DNA from: Bacteroidia bacterium
GTDB lineage: Bacteria; Bacteroidota; Bacteroidia; B-17B0; Aurantibacillaceae
DNA: 64,000 nucleotides
NCBI GenBank assembly: GCA_016787785.1
Contig: JAEUTO010000011.1
Location: 372,001-436,000 of the forward strand
Direction: 5' to 3'
Shown here: positions 53,370 through 63,511 of the stretch, one piece after another
Numbering within the stretch: position 1 is the stretch's first letter
Layout of the letters: each line of letters starts with the position of its first letter
Made by a program: the position numbers and the translations under genes
The notes under the pieces: model-generated
The model's database searches: none
What the model saw: the letters and a program-made list of their open reading frames with translations, nothing else
What the model was told of the DNA's origin: nothing

Positions 53370-55496
53370 ATGAAAAGATTTTTAACGGTTTTATCTTTTG
53401 TTATTATTGCTTCGTGTTCCTACGGAGGAGATAAAAAAATTGATGATTCAAAACCTTTATCTCCGGTAAAAGCTGAAAACCTTTATCAGAATAAACAATA
53501 TGTTACCTGGACCTATTCTCAAAAAAAGATCAGCGCCGATGAGTTTGAATTGACCTTTAAAGCTAAAATAGAACCAACATGGCATTTATACTCTCAAATA
53601 GAAACGCCGGATGGGCCATTGCCTACTTATTTTGAGTTTGAAAAATCTAAAGACTATAAATTAATTGGTAAGGTTGTTGAACCTAAACCTATAGAACATG
53701 CAGAGCCGGTTTTTGATAACCAGGTAATGCGTTATTTTGAGAACAGCGCCACGTTTAAACAAAAGATAAAAGCGCTAACAAATAAACCATTTGTTGTAAA
53801 AGGATTTATTGACGGTATGGCTTGTAATGAAACGCAATGCCAAAAATTTTCTCCAACATTTGATTTTAGTTTTAAAATAGAAGGCGCTGAGGTTGCTGTA
53901 GCAGAAACAACGGTGGCCGCAACAGAAACCGTTACCGCAGATACCTCGCAACAAATTGCATTGGTTGAAAATACGGTTACTGTAAAGAGCAATACGAACG
54001 AAGCAAAAATTTCTGCGCCACCAACCGAAAAAACCGAAAAGAGAACGTATTGGGGATTATTTATTGCCGGATTTTTAGGCGGGTTAGCAGCATTGCTTAC
54101 ACCCTGCGTATTTCCGATGATACCAATGACGGTTAGTTTTTTTACCAAACAAAGTAAAACAAAAGCTGCAGGAATTCGCAATGCGTTTATTTATGCTATC
54201 TCAATTATTGCTATTTATATTGCACTTGGTTTAGGTGTAACATTGATCTTTGGCGCCGATGCCATGAACAACCTCGCAACAAATGTTTGGTTCAATCTGG
54301 CTTTCTTTATTCTATTAGTTGTGTTTGCAATTTCTTTTTTAGGAGCATTCGAAATCACATTGCCATCAGGTTTTGTAAATAAGATGGATGCAAAATCAGA
54401 TAAAGGCGGATTGATCGGGATCTTTTTTATGGCCTTTACCCTGGGCTTGGTTTCATTCTCCTGTACCGGACCAATTATTGGAACACTTCTTGTGCAAGCC
54501 GCATCAACCGGGGCATTAGCGGGACCATTTTTTGGCATGTTTGGTTTTTCTTTAGCGCTTGCGTTGCCATTTGGTTTATTTGCTGCATTCCCTGGCTGGT
54601 TAAATTCTTTACCAAAATCGGGCGGCTGGTTAAACTCTGTAAAAGTTGTTTTAGGATTTTTAGAATTAGCATTGGCAATGAAATTTTTATCTAATGCCGA
54701 TCTTGTTGTGCAAGCAGGAATTTTAACCAGAGAAATATTTTTAGTTATCTGGATCGTGATCTTCGCGTTATTAGGTGGTTATTTAATGGGCTGGTTCAAA
54801 CTATCGCACGATAGCGAAATGAAATATGTTTCGGTGCCGCGTTTAATGATGGCCATTTTGGTTTTCTCATTTACCGTTTATTTAATTCCCGGTTTGTGGG
54901 GCGCACCGTTAAAATTAATAAGTGGTTTTCCTCCTCCCGATTTTTATAGCGAATCGCCCGAAGGTTTTGGTGGAAGAAAAGCAGAGGTCGCTGCCGGCAA
55001 CGCAACGCACGAAGATCTGCCGGAACACGCACATCGCGGGCCAAACGGCATTCCTGCATTTGATGATTATGTTTTGGCATTGGCGCACGCCAAAAAAGTA
55101 AACAAACCTATACTGATAGATTTTACCGGTTGGGCCTGTGTAAACTGCCGTAAGATGGAAGGCCAGGTTTGGAGCGACTCTGACGTGAAAAGAAAATTAA
55201 GTGAAGATTTTGTTTTGGTTTCTCTTTACGTAGACGATAAAAAGAAATTGCCTGCCGAGCTACAAGTTGAAGTAACCTGGAACGGATCAAAACGCAAACT
55301 ATCTTCGGTTGGAGACCGCTGGAGTTATTTGCAGAATACAAAATACATGTCGAGTACACAACCACAGTACTGGATAATTGATGGCGATGAAAATCACTAC
55401 AGCGATTCAACCAGCTACGATCCTGATATCGCAAAATACATTCAATGGTTAGATAAAGGATTGGAAAAGTTTAAGGCGAAAAAAGTACTACACTAA
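53370..55496 (+). CDS. dsbD: Thiol:disulfide interchange protein DsbD
   Basis: From ATG 53370 the product is 708 residues; an earlier TTG at 53343 in the same frame is unlikely. The signal peptide has a lipobox-like VIIASCSYGG. It has three parts: an N-terminal DsbD alpha domain (about 45-175, Cys pair in MACNETQCQ); eight membrane helices of the CcdA type (about 225-530; ALLTPCVFPMIPMTVSFF and SFSCTGPIIGTLL carry the two membrane Cys); and a C-terminal thioredoxin-like domain (about 570-705) with FTGWACVNCRKME as CxxC. It passes reducing power from cytosolic thioredoxin to the periplasm. This is the complete three-domain arrangement. Confidence 0.93.
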   Translation: MKRFLTVLSFVIIASCSYGGDKKIDDSKPLSPVKAENLYQNKQYVTWTYSQKKISADEFELTFKAKIEPTWHLYSQIETPDGPLPTYFEFEKSKDYKLIGKVVEPKPIEHAEPVFDNQVMRYFENSATFKQKIKALTNKPFVVKGFIDGMACNETQCQKFSPTFDFSFKIEGAEVAVAETTVAATETVTADTSQQIALVENTVTVKSNTNEAKISAPPTEKTEKRTYWGLFIAGFLGGLAALLTPCVFPMIPMTVSFFTKQSKTKAAGIRNAFIYAISIIAIYIALGLGVTLIFGADAMNNLATNVWFNLAFFILLVVFAISFLGAFEITLPSGFVNKMDAKSDKGGLIGIFFMAFTLGLVSFSCTGPIIGTLLVQAASTGALAGPFFGMFGFSLALALPFGLFAAFPGWLNSLPKSGGWLNSVKVVLGFLELALAMKFLSNADLVVQAGILTREIFLVIWIVIFALLGGYLMGWFKLSHDSEMKYVSVPRLMMAILVFSFTVYLIPGLWGAPLKLISGFPPPDFYSESPEGFGGRKAEVAAGNATHEDLPEHAHRGPNGIPAFDDYVLALAHAKKVNKPILIDFTGWACVNCRKMEGQVWSDSDVKRKLSEDFVLVSLYVDDKKKLPAELQVEVTWNGSKRKLSSVGDRWSYLQNTKYMSSTQPQYWIIDGDENHYSDSTSYDPDIAKYIQWLDKGLEKFKAKKVLH

Positions 55497-55514
55497 TTTA
55501 ATTCACTTTGTCTT

Positions 55515-56090
55515 ATGAACTGGGAAACGTTGCTTTGTGTTGGAGATAGCATAACGATTGGTTCAAGATCATATTTTGGCTATCCTGAATATTGCGCTAA
55601 TTTTTTAGCAAAAAAAACAAACAAAAGCTGGAATGTTTTAAACCATGCGGTTGCTGGTTTTACAACAATTGATCTTGCGCGAAGTATTGATAAGAGTTTT
55701 GCAAATCTAAAAGATGCCAAGCCTGATATTGCTACAATTTTAATTGGAACTAATGATCTAAAATCAAACTTGTTACCGGAGATGTTTAAAATCGCATATG
55801 AACAATTGGTTGTAAAAGTTCAATTGATCGTCAGAACAAATAATATTATGTTAATTGAAATTCCAAAACTTACGGATGGAGTTATGTTGCCGTATAATAT
55901 TGAAATGAATAAAACAATAATCGAATACAATAAAATCGTACAAGAGATCGCGAACAAAAACAAATTGATATATGTTCAGATAAATTCAAACGTAAACCAT
56001 TTTTACGATGGGGTTCATTTAAATGAAACAGGAAGTGAATATTTTGGAAGCGAACTTGCAGATAGGATCCTGAAACTAAGAAATGCCTGA
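55515..56090 (+). CDS. SGNH/GDSL-family hydrolase
   Basis: The 191-residue product has the SGNH blocks: CVGDSITIGSRS with nucleophile Ser12, Gly in HAVAGFTTIDL, Asn in LIGTNDLKSN, and Asp/His in FYDGVHLNETGSEYF. No signal peptide is seen, so it should act in the cytosol. Family members are esterases or O-acetyl transferases/hydrolases of sugars, lipids and glycans. It is the first gene of a three-gene operon; its stop codon overlaps the ATG of the epimerase-oxidoreductase gene (8 bases shared), which points to coupled translation. Confidence 0.85.
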   Translation: MNWETLLCVGDSITIGSRSYFGYPEYCANFLAKKTNKSWNVLNHAVAGFTTIDLARSIDKSFANLKDAKPDIATILIGTNDLKSNLLPEMFKIAYEQLVVKVQLIVRTNNIMLIEIPKLTDGVMLPYNIEMNKTIIEYNKIVQEIANKNKLIYVQINSNVNHFYDGVHLNETGSEYFGSELADRILKLRNA

Positions 56091-58461
56091 AGAAAAAAAA
56101 ATACTTATAGTTTTTGGAACAAGGCCGGAAGTAATTAAGCTGGCACCTTTAATTCTGGACTTGAAAAACTCTTCATTAAAAGACAGATTTATTGTTGCTT
56201 CCACATCACAGCATGAAGAATTGCTTGAAGAGCAATTGAACTTCTGGAAAATTAAGCCCGACTATTTTCTTACCCCTAGTCCATTTAAAGGCGATCTAGT
56301 AAGAATGCTGTCCCACACACTATCCGGTCTTCAGGATATTATCGATCAGGTAGGTAAAGTAGAATTTATTGTTGTTCAAGGAGACACTAATACAGCACTT
56401 GCGTGTTCAAACCTTGCTTTTCTAAATAAAATAAAATTAATACATGTTGAAGCGGGCCTGCGCTCTTTTGATCTTGAACATCCGTTTCCAGAAGAGTTTA
56501 ACCGATCAGTAGCGTCAAAAGTGGCTTATTTTCATTTCGCACCAACAGAACTTTCAAAACAAAACCTTTTAAATGAAAAAGTAGATGAAAGTAAAATCAT
56601 GGTTATTGGCAACACGGTTATTGACGCCTTGAATTACGTAAAAAATAGTCAAGAAAAAATTATAAACGGTCAGCAAAAAACAATTTTAATTACAATTCAC
56701 CGAAGAGAAAACATCATCCAAAACTATCTAACGTTAGTCGATATTGTTGGTGAGTTAGCAGATGAACATCCTGACTTTAATTTTATATGGATCACACACC
56801 CTAATGGAATGAAAACTGTTAATGAAAAAAAGTTACCAGCTAAAAACATTAAGATCTATGATCACATGTCTTATAATGATTTTATTAATTTATACGAATC
56901 GGCAAGCTTAGTAATTACAGATTCGGGTGGTGTTTCAGAAGAAGCCATCCATTTAGGATTACCTCTAATCGTTTTCAGGTTAAAAACAGAAAGGGTAGAG
57001 GCCATTGATATTAATTACCCACTCCTAATCTCTATAAAAAAAGACGAGATAAGATCTTTTTTTAAAACTACCATTAGCACAAAAAACATTCTAAAATATT
57101 CTTACGGAGACGGAAGAGCGTCATTAAAAATAAAAAACTGGTTGATCAAAGAAATGGAAGAACGAAGTTATGAAGTAGTAATAGTTGGGGGCGGTCCGGC
57201 AGGAACGGGATTGCTGTTAAAATGTTTAAAGGACGGAATGAACAACAGCTTTATGAAAAAGAGCGTTGCTTTAATTGAAAGATCCGAATGTTTGATCAAG
57301 GGAAATATTACAAAATATAAAGTTAATAGCGATACTTTTTCGGATGTTTTTTTAGAATGTCTCGAAGGTGCAACACACGAGTTAATAAATACAGACGAAC
57401 TAAAAAATGAAATTGAATATATAAGGAATTTTAAGGGCCGATCAATCCCGCTGGAAGACCTCGATAGTTATTATAGTAAATTGGGGATCTTATTAAAAAA
57501 AGGGCTAGAAGCGAACAAACACTGTGATTTTTTTATGAAATCAACAGTTACAAAAATTATCCAACAGGATTCAGGAATTTTTAGGGTATTTATATCAGGG
57601 CACTCTCATCCAATTAAAACCAAGCAATTGATAATTGCTACGGGGGGTATTCCTTTTAATTTTAAAAACAAAGAAGTTTTATTTTCAGAAAAAATAGTGT
57701 TGAATAATTTTCTACATAAATCAATACATTCGGATGAACTGCTACGGAATGGAATGCCAGAAATGTTAAAAGCCGAGTTAACAAAAAAAACCAAAGTCGT
57801 AATTTTAGGAGGTAGTCATAGCGCCTTTTCAGCCGCACATTTATTGCTAAATTCCACAGAAAAAAATAAATATGATATCGGTGATATAAAAATTTGGAGT
57901 AAATCACTTCCAAAAATTTATTTTCCAACGCAAGAAGACGCAATAAAAAGCGGATATACAGATTTTACCGAACAGGATATTTGTCCGGTTACAAAAAAGT
58001 TATACCGACTTGCGGGTTTAAGAATGGATGGACGCGATCTTTACATTAAAATGCTTGGGTTAAACAACTCTGACAAGGAGCAACGTGTAGAATTAAAAAC
58101 GTTTTCGGACCAATACGCTCAAATAGAAAACGATCTAAAAGAAGCAACTCTAATAATTCTGGCATACGGTTATAAATTAAATATGTTCCCATTTTATGAT
58201 AGTGAAAACAAGATTATAAAATTTAAAGGTGAAGATACAAACCACTGGGTAAACAAAAACTGTGCGATGCTAGATGCGCATGGTAAAGTTATTCCTAATT
58301 TATTTGCAACGGGCTTAGCCACTGGTTTTATTCCTTCAGGAAAACTTGGCGGTGAACCAAGTTTTGAAGGACAAACAAACGGCATCTGGTATTATCAAAA
58401 TGCAATTGCAGAAGAGATCATAAGTAATTTACAAAATGAAAATCCTTCAAATATGTCATAA
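56083..58461 (+). CDS. Fusion of UDP-N-acetylglucosamine 2-epimerase and FAD/NAD(P)-type oxidoreductase
   Basis: The 792-residue product joins two complete enzymes. Residues 1-357 are a WecB-type 2-epimerase: IVFGTRPEVIKLAPLI, VQGDTNTALACS, HVEAGLRSFDLEHPFPEEFNR, ITIHRRENI, TDSGGVSEEA, ending in the usual YGDGRASLKI. Residue 358 is Met, and EVVIVGGGPAGTG at once begins an FAD Rossmann fold. A second nucleotide motif VVILGGSHSAFSAAHLLL lies near 575, and a C-terminal ATGLATGFIPSGKLGGEPSF closes the oxidoreductase. The reading frame is continuous with no linker at the junction. The oxidoreductase may modify the epimerised sugar or its product; the reaction is unknown. The GT4 gene overlaps by 26 bases. 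Confidence 0.8.
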   Translation: MPEEKKILIVFGTRPEVIKLAPLILDLKNSSLKDRFIVASTSQHEELLEEQLNFWKIKPDYFLTPSPFKGDLVRMLSHTLSGLQDIIDQVGKVEFIVVQGDTNTALACSNLAFLNKIKLIHVEAGLRSFDLEHPFPEEFNRSVASKVAYFHFAPTELSKQNLLNEKVDESKIMVIGNTVIDALNYVKNSQEKIINGQQKTILITIHRRENIIQNYLTLVDIVGELADEHPDFNFIWITHPNGMKTVNEKKLPAKNIKIYDHMSYNDFINLYESASLVITDSGGVSEEAIHLGLPLIVFRLKTERVEAIDINYPLLISIKKDEIRSFFKTTISTKNILKYSYGDGRASLKIKNWLIKEMEERSYEVVIVGGGPAGTGLLLKCLKDGMNNSFMKKSVALIERSECLIKGNITKYKVNSDTFSDVFLECLEGATHELINTDELKNEIEYIRNFKGRSIPLEDLDSYYSKLGILLKKGLEANKHCDFFMKSTVTKIIQQDSGIFRVFISGHSHPIKTKQLIIATGGIPFNFKNKEVLFSEKIVLNNFLHKSIHSDELLRNGMPEMLKAELTKKTKVVILGGSHSAFSAAHLLLNSTEKNKYDIGDIKIWSKSLPKIYFPTQEDAIKSGYTDFTEQDICPVTKKLYRLAGLRMDGRDLYIKMLGLNNSDKEQRVELKTFSDQYAQIENDLKEATLIILAYGYKLNMFPFYDSENKIIKFKGEDTNHWVNKNCAMLDAHGKVIPNLFATGLATGFIPSGKLGGEPSFEGQTNGIWYYQNAIAEEIISNLQNENPSNMS

Positions 58462-59641
58462 ACCAGCTTATCCGCCTATTGACGGCGCTTCAATTGCCAT
58501 GTATAATTTATACAACGGCTTAAGTAATAACGGGCACCAGGTACATGTTTTAGCAATTAATACTTACAAGCAATATTGTAATATAAAAACAGTACCCCTT
58601 AATTTTATCACTGAATCAAACTATACGCTGGTAGATGTCGATATCAGAGTTAGAGCGATCCCGGCGTTTTTAAACTTATTTACTGATAAGTCTTATAATA
58701 TTGTTCGGTTTGGTTCAGTCGCATTAAGAGACGCTATTGAAAAACTAATTGAAAACAACACCTATGATACAGTGATTCTAGAGTCACTTTATGCCACAGT
58801 GCATATTGATCTGTTGAGGCAAAAAACAAATGCAAAAATTGTTCTCCGCAGTCACAATGCCGAATTTAAGATATGGGAAAACTTATATAACAATGAGAAG
58901 AACACCCTTAAGAAGTGGTATTTAAACATACTTTCAAAAAGATTAAAAAAGTATGAAAAAGAAACTTTAAAAAAAGTAGATCTAATAGCAGCAATAAGCC
59001 GGGATGATAATGTCGTTTTTAAAAGCGAAGGATGTTTAACGCCAATGGAATACACTCCGTTTGGGATAAACTTTAATGACGAAGAATTTAAGGAATATGT
59101 TTCCCCGGAAAAAGAAGATCTGGTATTCTTTCATGTCGGGTCAATGGATTGGATTCCTCACCAGGAAGCTTTTAGGTGGTTTTTAGAAAAAGTGTGGACC
59201 CCACTAAATATAAAATATCCTCGGGCTAAACTACATTTAGCCGGATCAAAAATGCCAGAATGGATTACGCGCGGAAAATTTCCTAACGTAATTGTTACCA
59301 GCGGTTATGTTGAGGGTAAAACATTTATGAATAAAAAATGTATTATGGTTGTACCTTCTTTTTCTGGAAGCGGCATTCGAATAAAAATCGCCGAAGGAAT
59401 GGCAAAAGGCAAAGTTGTGGTTACTACAAAAAACGGAGCCATGGGAATTCCTTGCACTCATAACGAGAATATTTTTATTTCTGATAGCGCTGATGAATGG
59501 ATCTCTATTTTGAGCCGCTGTATGCAAGATCTGGAGTTGGTTAAACAAATTTCAAAAAACGCCAGAGCGTTTTCTAAAAGAGAGTTTGATTATAACTTAG
59601 CGGCAAATAAGTTAATAGAGGCTGTGAAAAACCTTTATTAA
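58436..59641 (+). CDS. GT4-family glycosyltransferase
   Basis: The 401-residue product is a GT-B fold glycosyltransferase: N-terminal domain starting MKILQICHKPAYPPIDGASI, a central DLVFFHVGSMDWIPHQEAFRW, and the nucleotide-sugar-binding C-terminal segment VVPSFSGSGIRIKIAEGMAKGKVVV with the E-x7-E pattern partly kept. It should transfer a sugar, plausibly the UDP-sugar made by the preceding epimerase, to an unknown acceptor. No membrane helices are seen. It starts inside the end of the fusion gene, so the three genes form one translationally coupled unit. It ends 7 bases from a convergent gene. Confidence 0.88.
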   Translation: MKILQICHKPAYPPIDGASIAMYNLYNGLSNNGHQVHVLAINTYKQYCNIKTVPLNFITESNYTLVDVDIRVRAIPAFLNLFTDKSYNIVRFGSVALRDAIEKLIENNTYDTVILESLYATVHIDLLRQKTNAKIVLRSHNAEFKIWENLYNNEKNTLKKWYLNILSKRLKKYEKETLKKVDLIAAISRDDNVVFKSEGCLTPMEYTPFGINFNDEEFKEYVSPEKEDLVFFHVGSMDWIPHQEAFRWFLEKVWTPLNIKYPRAKLHLAGSKMPEWITRGKFPNVIVTSGYVEGKTFMNKKCIMVVPSFSGSGIRIKIAEGMAKGKVVVTTKNGAMGIPCTHNENIFISDSADEWISILSRCMQDLELVKQISKNARAFSKREFDYNLAANKLIEAVKNLY

Positions 59642-59648
59642 AAAATCC

Positions 59649-60191
59649 CTACTTCCCCAGCAACTTCGAGAGGATATAATTGCCGTCAATTACCAATTGC
59701 TTAAAATCTTTTTTTGTTTTAATAATTAACTGGTTGGTATTGTATTTGGTAATAGCGTAATCGTACTCAATGGCATCTTTGCCTTTTTTCTCAAGTGCAA
59801 TAAGATATTTAAGATCCTTATCGCTTAAAACAAATGATCTTTCTTTTTTAAATTCCCAATAAGGCTTTTCTCTAATTTTTAAACCCGAGAATTTTCTGTT
59901 GGGGAAAACAGTTAACGAAGACGCATAATAATTTACAGAATAACTATCCACATTCTTTTTCACAACAAATTTTTCGGTAATGGTATAACGTTGCGGTTTG
60001 CCTGTAAGTGTTTGTCCCGAGGCCGTTGAAAGCTGTTGTACAGCTTCTTCAACATGGCATTGGTAATAAGTAATGGAGTCGCCAACGTTTAAATTTTTTA
60101 AAATACTGTTGTTGGGAATAACAATAGAATCATTCTGGGCCAAGAACAAGTAACCCGAAACAAGAAACATTATCAGGAGCAGCTTTCTCAT
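59649..60191 (-). CDS. Exported protein of unknown function
   Basis: I do not recognise this 180-residue product. It has a signal peptide (about 1-18), then a mostly beta-rich sequence ([65 protein letters not shown]). A single Cys is in the mature part. It follows purT with a 4-base ATGA overlap (60188-60191), so it is translated from the same message, although no link with purine synthesis is evident. Confidence 0.65.
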   Translation of the reverse strand: MRKLLLIMFLVSGYLFLAQNDSIVIPNNSILKNLNVGDSITYYQCHVEEAVQQLSTASGQTLTGKPQRYTITEKFVVKKNVDSYSVNYYASSLTVFPNRKFSGLKIREKPYWEFKKERSFVLSDKDLKYLIALEKKGKDAIEYDYAITKYNTNQLIIKTKKDFKQLVIDGNYILSKLLGK

Positions 60192-61357
60192 TTATGAATT
60201 ACCTCAATTTGTTTTGAAAGCGCAATTGCTTTTTCTTTTGTCTTCGTTACCTCAGAACTTATTGCGTCGTTACACAACACAACAGCCATTCTTCTGTACG
60301 GACGCGTTGTTGGTTTACCAAACACTTTCACATCTGTATTTGTGTTCTCTAATACCTTTTCTATGCCTTTAAAATCAGGACGAGCACCTTCTTTACTTGC
60401 TAAGACAACTGCCGAAGCACCGTTCTTTATCAATTCAATATTCGGAATTGGTAAACCTAAAATAGCGCGGGCGTGCAATTCAAACTCGTTATAATTTTGC
60501 GTGTTGGCTAAAGTAACCATGCCAGTATCGTGCGGACGAGGAGAAAGCTCAGAAAAATAAACACCTTTTTGCGTTAAGAAAAATTCAATGCCCCAAATGC
60601 CGTAACCGGTTAATGCCTTGGTAACTTTCTCTGCCATTTCCTGTGCTTCTCTTAAGTCTTTATCGCTAATGGCGCAAGGCTGCCAGCTTTCCTGGTAATC
60701 ACCTCGCTCTTGCCTGTGGCCAATTGGCGGACAAAACAATGTTGTTCCGTTCTTCTGTGTTACAGTTAATAATGTAATTTCTGAATCAAATTTTACAAAC
60801 TCTTCAATAATAGCTTCTTTATAATCACCTCTCGAACCATCCATAGCATAATGCCAGGCTTTCTCAACATCGGCCTCGGTTTTAATAACGCTTTGCCCTT
60901 TGCCGCTACTGCTCATTAAAGGTTTAACAACACACGGAATTCCAATTTTTGAAACCGCATCTTTAAACACGTCTAAAGTTGTAGCGTATAAATAGTTTGC
61001 CGTTCTTAAGCCTAATTCTTTTGCTGCAAGATCACGAATGGCTTTTCTGTTCATGGTGAAGTTTGCAGCTTTAGCGCTTGGCACAACTGTTATACCTTGT
61101 TTTTCGTAATCATAAAAACGCTCGGTTCTTATGGCTTCAATTTCAGGAACAATAAGATCGGGTTTGTGTTTAGCAACAATTTTATCCAGCGCATCGCCAT
61201 CTAACATATTAATTACTTCAAAGGTGTGCGCTAACTGCATGGCCGGCGCGTTCTCATAACTATCAACCGCAATTACAAATTGTCCTAAACGTTGTAAAGC
61301 AATAACAACTTCTTTACCTAATTCGCCGCTGCCAAGCAGCATCACTTTTTTTTGCAT
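60188..61357 (-). CDS. purT: Formate-dependent phosphoribosylglycinamide formyltransferase PurT
   Basis: The 389-residue product is an ATP-grasp enzyme: [20 protein letters not shown] at the N-terminus, [18 protein letters not shown] as the ATP-binding loop, [16 protein letters not shown], and [28 protein letters not shown] near the active site. It forms formyl-glycinamide ribonucleotide from formate and ATP, the folate-independent version of the third step of purine synthesis. It overlaps the unknown exported gene downstream by 4 bases and lies 5 bases after the metalloprotease gene, so the three form one transcript. Confidence 0.97.
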   Translation of the reverse strand: MQKKVMLLGSGELGKEVVIALQRLGQFVIAVDSYENAPAMQLAHTFEVINMLDGDALDKIVAKHKPDLIVPEIEAIRTERFYDYEKQGITVVPSAKAANFTMNRKAIRDLAAKELGLRTANYLYATTLDVFKDAVSKIGIPCVVKPLMSSSGKGQSVIKTEADVEKAWHYAMDGSRGDYKEAIIEEFVKFDSEITLLTVTQKNGTTLFCPPIGHRQERGDYQESWQPCAISDKDLREAQEMAEKVTKALTGYGIWGIEFFLTQKGVYFSELSPRPHDTGMVTLANTQNYNEFELHARAILGLPIPNIELIKNGASAVVLASKEGARPDFKGIEKVLENTNTDVKVFGKPTTRPYRRMAVVLCNDAISSEVTKTKEKAIALSKQIEVIHK

Positions 61358-61362
61358 AAAAA

Positions 61363-63501
61363 TTAAGATCCTTGTTTAATGAATTTTGAATTATAAACAA
61401 CCGCAGCATTTTGTTTTAAGCGAATAAAATATACGCCGGGTTTTAATGATGAAGTATTAAATGTATTTGTATTCTCGCCTTCGTTAATAGTATTATTTGT
61501 TTGCGTTAAACACACTTTTCCTAAAACATCTGTTATCTCAAACTGAACCGCTGTTTTATTTTTTAAAGTATAATTAAGGTTTAAGGATTCGTTTGCCGGA
61601 TTTGGAAATAATTTAATTACACCGGTAAAAAAATTATCTTTAATACCAACTGTGCTAATGCCATTAAGATTTATCTCGTCAATAAAAATATTATTGCCGC
61701 CGCCACTGGTGAAAGTAAATTTAAATCGTGTTGAACTACCAAGGTAAGAGTCATCTATATTTACCTTTTCTTCGCGCCACTCTGTAGACGCGGGTATTGG
61801 AATGTAAGAGATAGTTTGCGGCGCGGGAACTGTTTTTAAACTACTACCGGTTTTGTTGTAAAGTGGAAACCAGGTTAAGCCACAATTATTTGAAATAAAA
61901 ACTTCTAACTTATCGCTATTTGTAGCACCCCTTAAAGCATAGTGTAACACAAAACTTAACGTATTGCTTACAGAGGCGCTAAGATCAATAGCCGGCGAAA
62001 TAAGATCATCTGTTGAGGGAGCAATTTGATTAAAGTTGGTGATGCTTGCACATTTAAATCCGGTATAATAAGTTGTATTATCGTTTTGCCAAATGGCAGC
62101 ATCGTTATTTTTGTTTACAGCAATCCAATCGGTATTAAAGGTTGCAGCGTTCTCAAAGCCTTCAAAAAAAGGCATTGGATAAGAGGCATTGGCGCTGTCT
62201 TTTAAGATATAAACCTTGTTTGTGAAGGTGCTTGTTTTGCTTGCCGATAAATAATTTTTGGTGAGCATAACAGTGTATACTCCCGGCGTGTTGTACTTCA
62301 CTTTTACAATGCTATCGGTTAAACTTGTTGCCGGATTTCCAGCAAAATTCCAAAGACGAGAAGTTGAATTGCCGCCGTAAGAGTAATCAGTAAATTTTAC
62401 AGAATCGCTTATGCAGGCTACAATTGTACCAAATGGCAATACATCTGGAACTGCAGTACAAGCTACGGGATAATTATAAGGATCGTTGGTGCCGGTTGCA
62501 TTTAAATTTGAGGTTGACCATAAATTATTCCTTCCTGATAATGGAGAATTAATTGCCGCTGTCATACGCGCAACCTGTCCTGCGGTGAACATATTTAAGC
62601 AAGGCCCATTGGTATAGTCCATATAATCGGTAAACATTTCGCCGTCGGGCCCGCCACCGCAAGAATTATTTGCACGCCGCGGGAAGGTCGGGCAACCGCT
62701 GTTATCATTAACATGTGGCGGTGTATCAGAAACCAGGTCATTACCACAATTTGCATCGCCCCAAATGTGGCGTAAGTTAAACCAATGCCCTAATTCGTGA
62801 ATTAAATAACGCCCTTTAAAATTTCCCCAACCCGAGTTAGAAGCAGCGGTACCAATATTGCTAATAAGATCGCCACGAATATTTATTCCGTCTAATGTTG
62901 GAGAGCCTCCGGGGAAAGTAGCATAACCGCCGCCGCCGCAACCACTTTGCCCGCTGTAATGCATGGATTGTACCAACCAGATATTTAAATATTTATTGCT
63001 TGGCCAGTAGGATAAAGACTTTACATCGTCTTCTTTAACCGAACAATTACTTATTGAATTATAAATGCGATTAATGCCATTTGTACAATTACCCGAAGGG
63101 TCGATGGTAGCTAAACGAAACTCAACATTAAAAGGCGCCGCAAAAGGTTTAAAGGCAGCAGGCGTTAAAACGGTATCGGCTTGTTGACGCGGAAATTCTT
63201 TATTTAAAATTTGTATCTGATCTATAATTTGCGCGTCAGAAATGTTGCCCGCAGCATTTGTATAAATAACATGAAACACAACAGGAATAATATAGGGAGC
63301 AGCAGTTGCCGATTTTGCGGCAGAATTATTTTTAATAAAATCTTGTGTAAAAACCTCTAAAGCTTCCTGGTTGTTTTTAAACTCAGGATCGGTTGCTAAT
63401 TGTTGTTTATAATATTCATCGCTAAAACAACCGTGTTGATTTTGTGCAACTGTTTTTAAAAGAAATAAAGTACAAACAAAAAGTAAAATTATTTTTTTCA
63501 T
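61363..63501 (-). CDS. Secreted M43-type metalloprotease with PKD-like domain and T9SS type A sorting domain
   Basis: The 712-residue product has a signal peptide (about 1-19), a short propeptide, and a zinc protease of the cytophagalysin/pappalysin type (M43). The zinc motif is [15 protein letters not shown] and the Met-turn [17 protein letters not shown]-like domain (about 355-430, [11 protein letters not shown]), a carbohydrate-binding-like beta domain (about 445-620), and a type A T9SS domain ([15 protein letters not shown] ... [11 protein letters not shown]) follow. It should digest protein outside the cell. It stands upstream of purT on the same strand, with 10 bases to the partial gene on its other side. 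Confidence 0.9.
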   Translation of the reverse strand: MKKIILLFVCTLFLLKTVAQNQHGCFSDEYYKQQLATDPEFKNNQEALEVFTQDFIKNNSAAKSATAAPYIIPVVFHVIYTNAAGNISDAQIIDQIQILNKEFPRQQADTVLTPAAFKPFAAPFNVEFRLATIDPSGNCTNGINRIYNSISNCSVKEDDVKSLSYWPSNKYLNIWLVQSMHYSGQSGCGGGGYATFPGGSPTLDGINIRGDLISNIGTAASNSGWGNFKGRYLIHELGHWFNLRHIWGDANCGNDLVSDTPPHVNDNSGCPTFPRRANNSCGGGPDGEMFTDYMDYTNGPCLNMFTAGQVARMTAAINSPLSGRNNLWSTSNLNATGTNDPYNYPVACTAVPDVLPFGTIVACISDSVKFTDYSYGGNSTSRLWNFAGNPATSLTDSIVKVKYNTPGVYTVMLTKNYLSASKTSTFTNKVYILKDSANASYPMPFFEGFENAATFNTDWIAVNKNNDAAIWQNDNTTYYTGFKCASITNFNQIAPSTDDLISPAIDLSASVSNTLSFVLHYALRGATNSDKLEVFISNNCGLTWFPLYNKTGSSLKTVPAPQTISYIPIPASTEWREEKVNIDDSYLGSSTRFKFTFTSGGGNNIFIDEINLNGISTVGIKDNFFTGVIKLFPNPANESLNLNYTLKNKTAVQFEITDVLGKVCLTQTNNTINEGENTNTFNTSSLKPGVYFIRLKQNAAVVYNSKFIKQGS

Positions 63502-63511
63502 GTTTTTAATT

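Noticed and set aside
58436-59641. Bacillithiol BshA-like role for the GT4 gene
   Set aside because: No bshB or bshC neighbour, and the upstream epimerase does not belong to that pathway.
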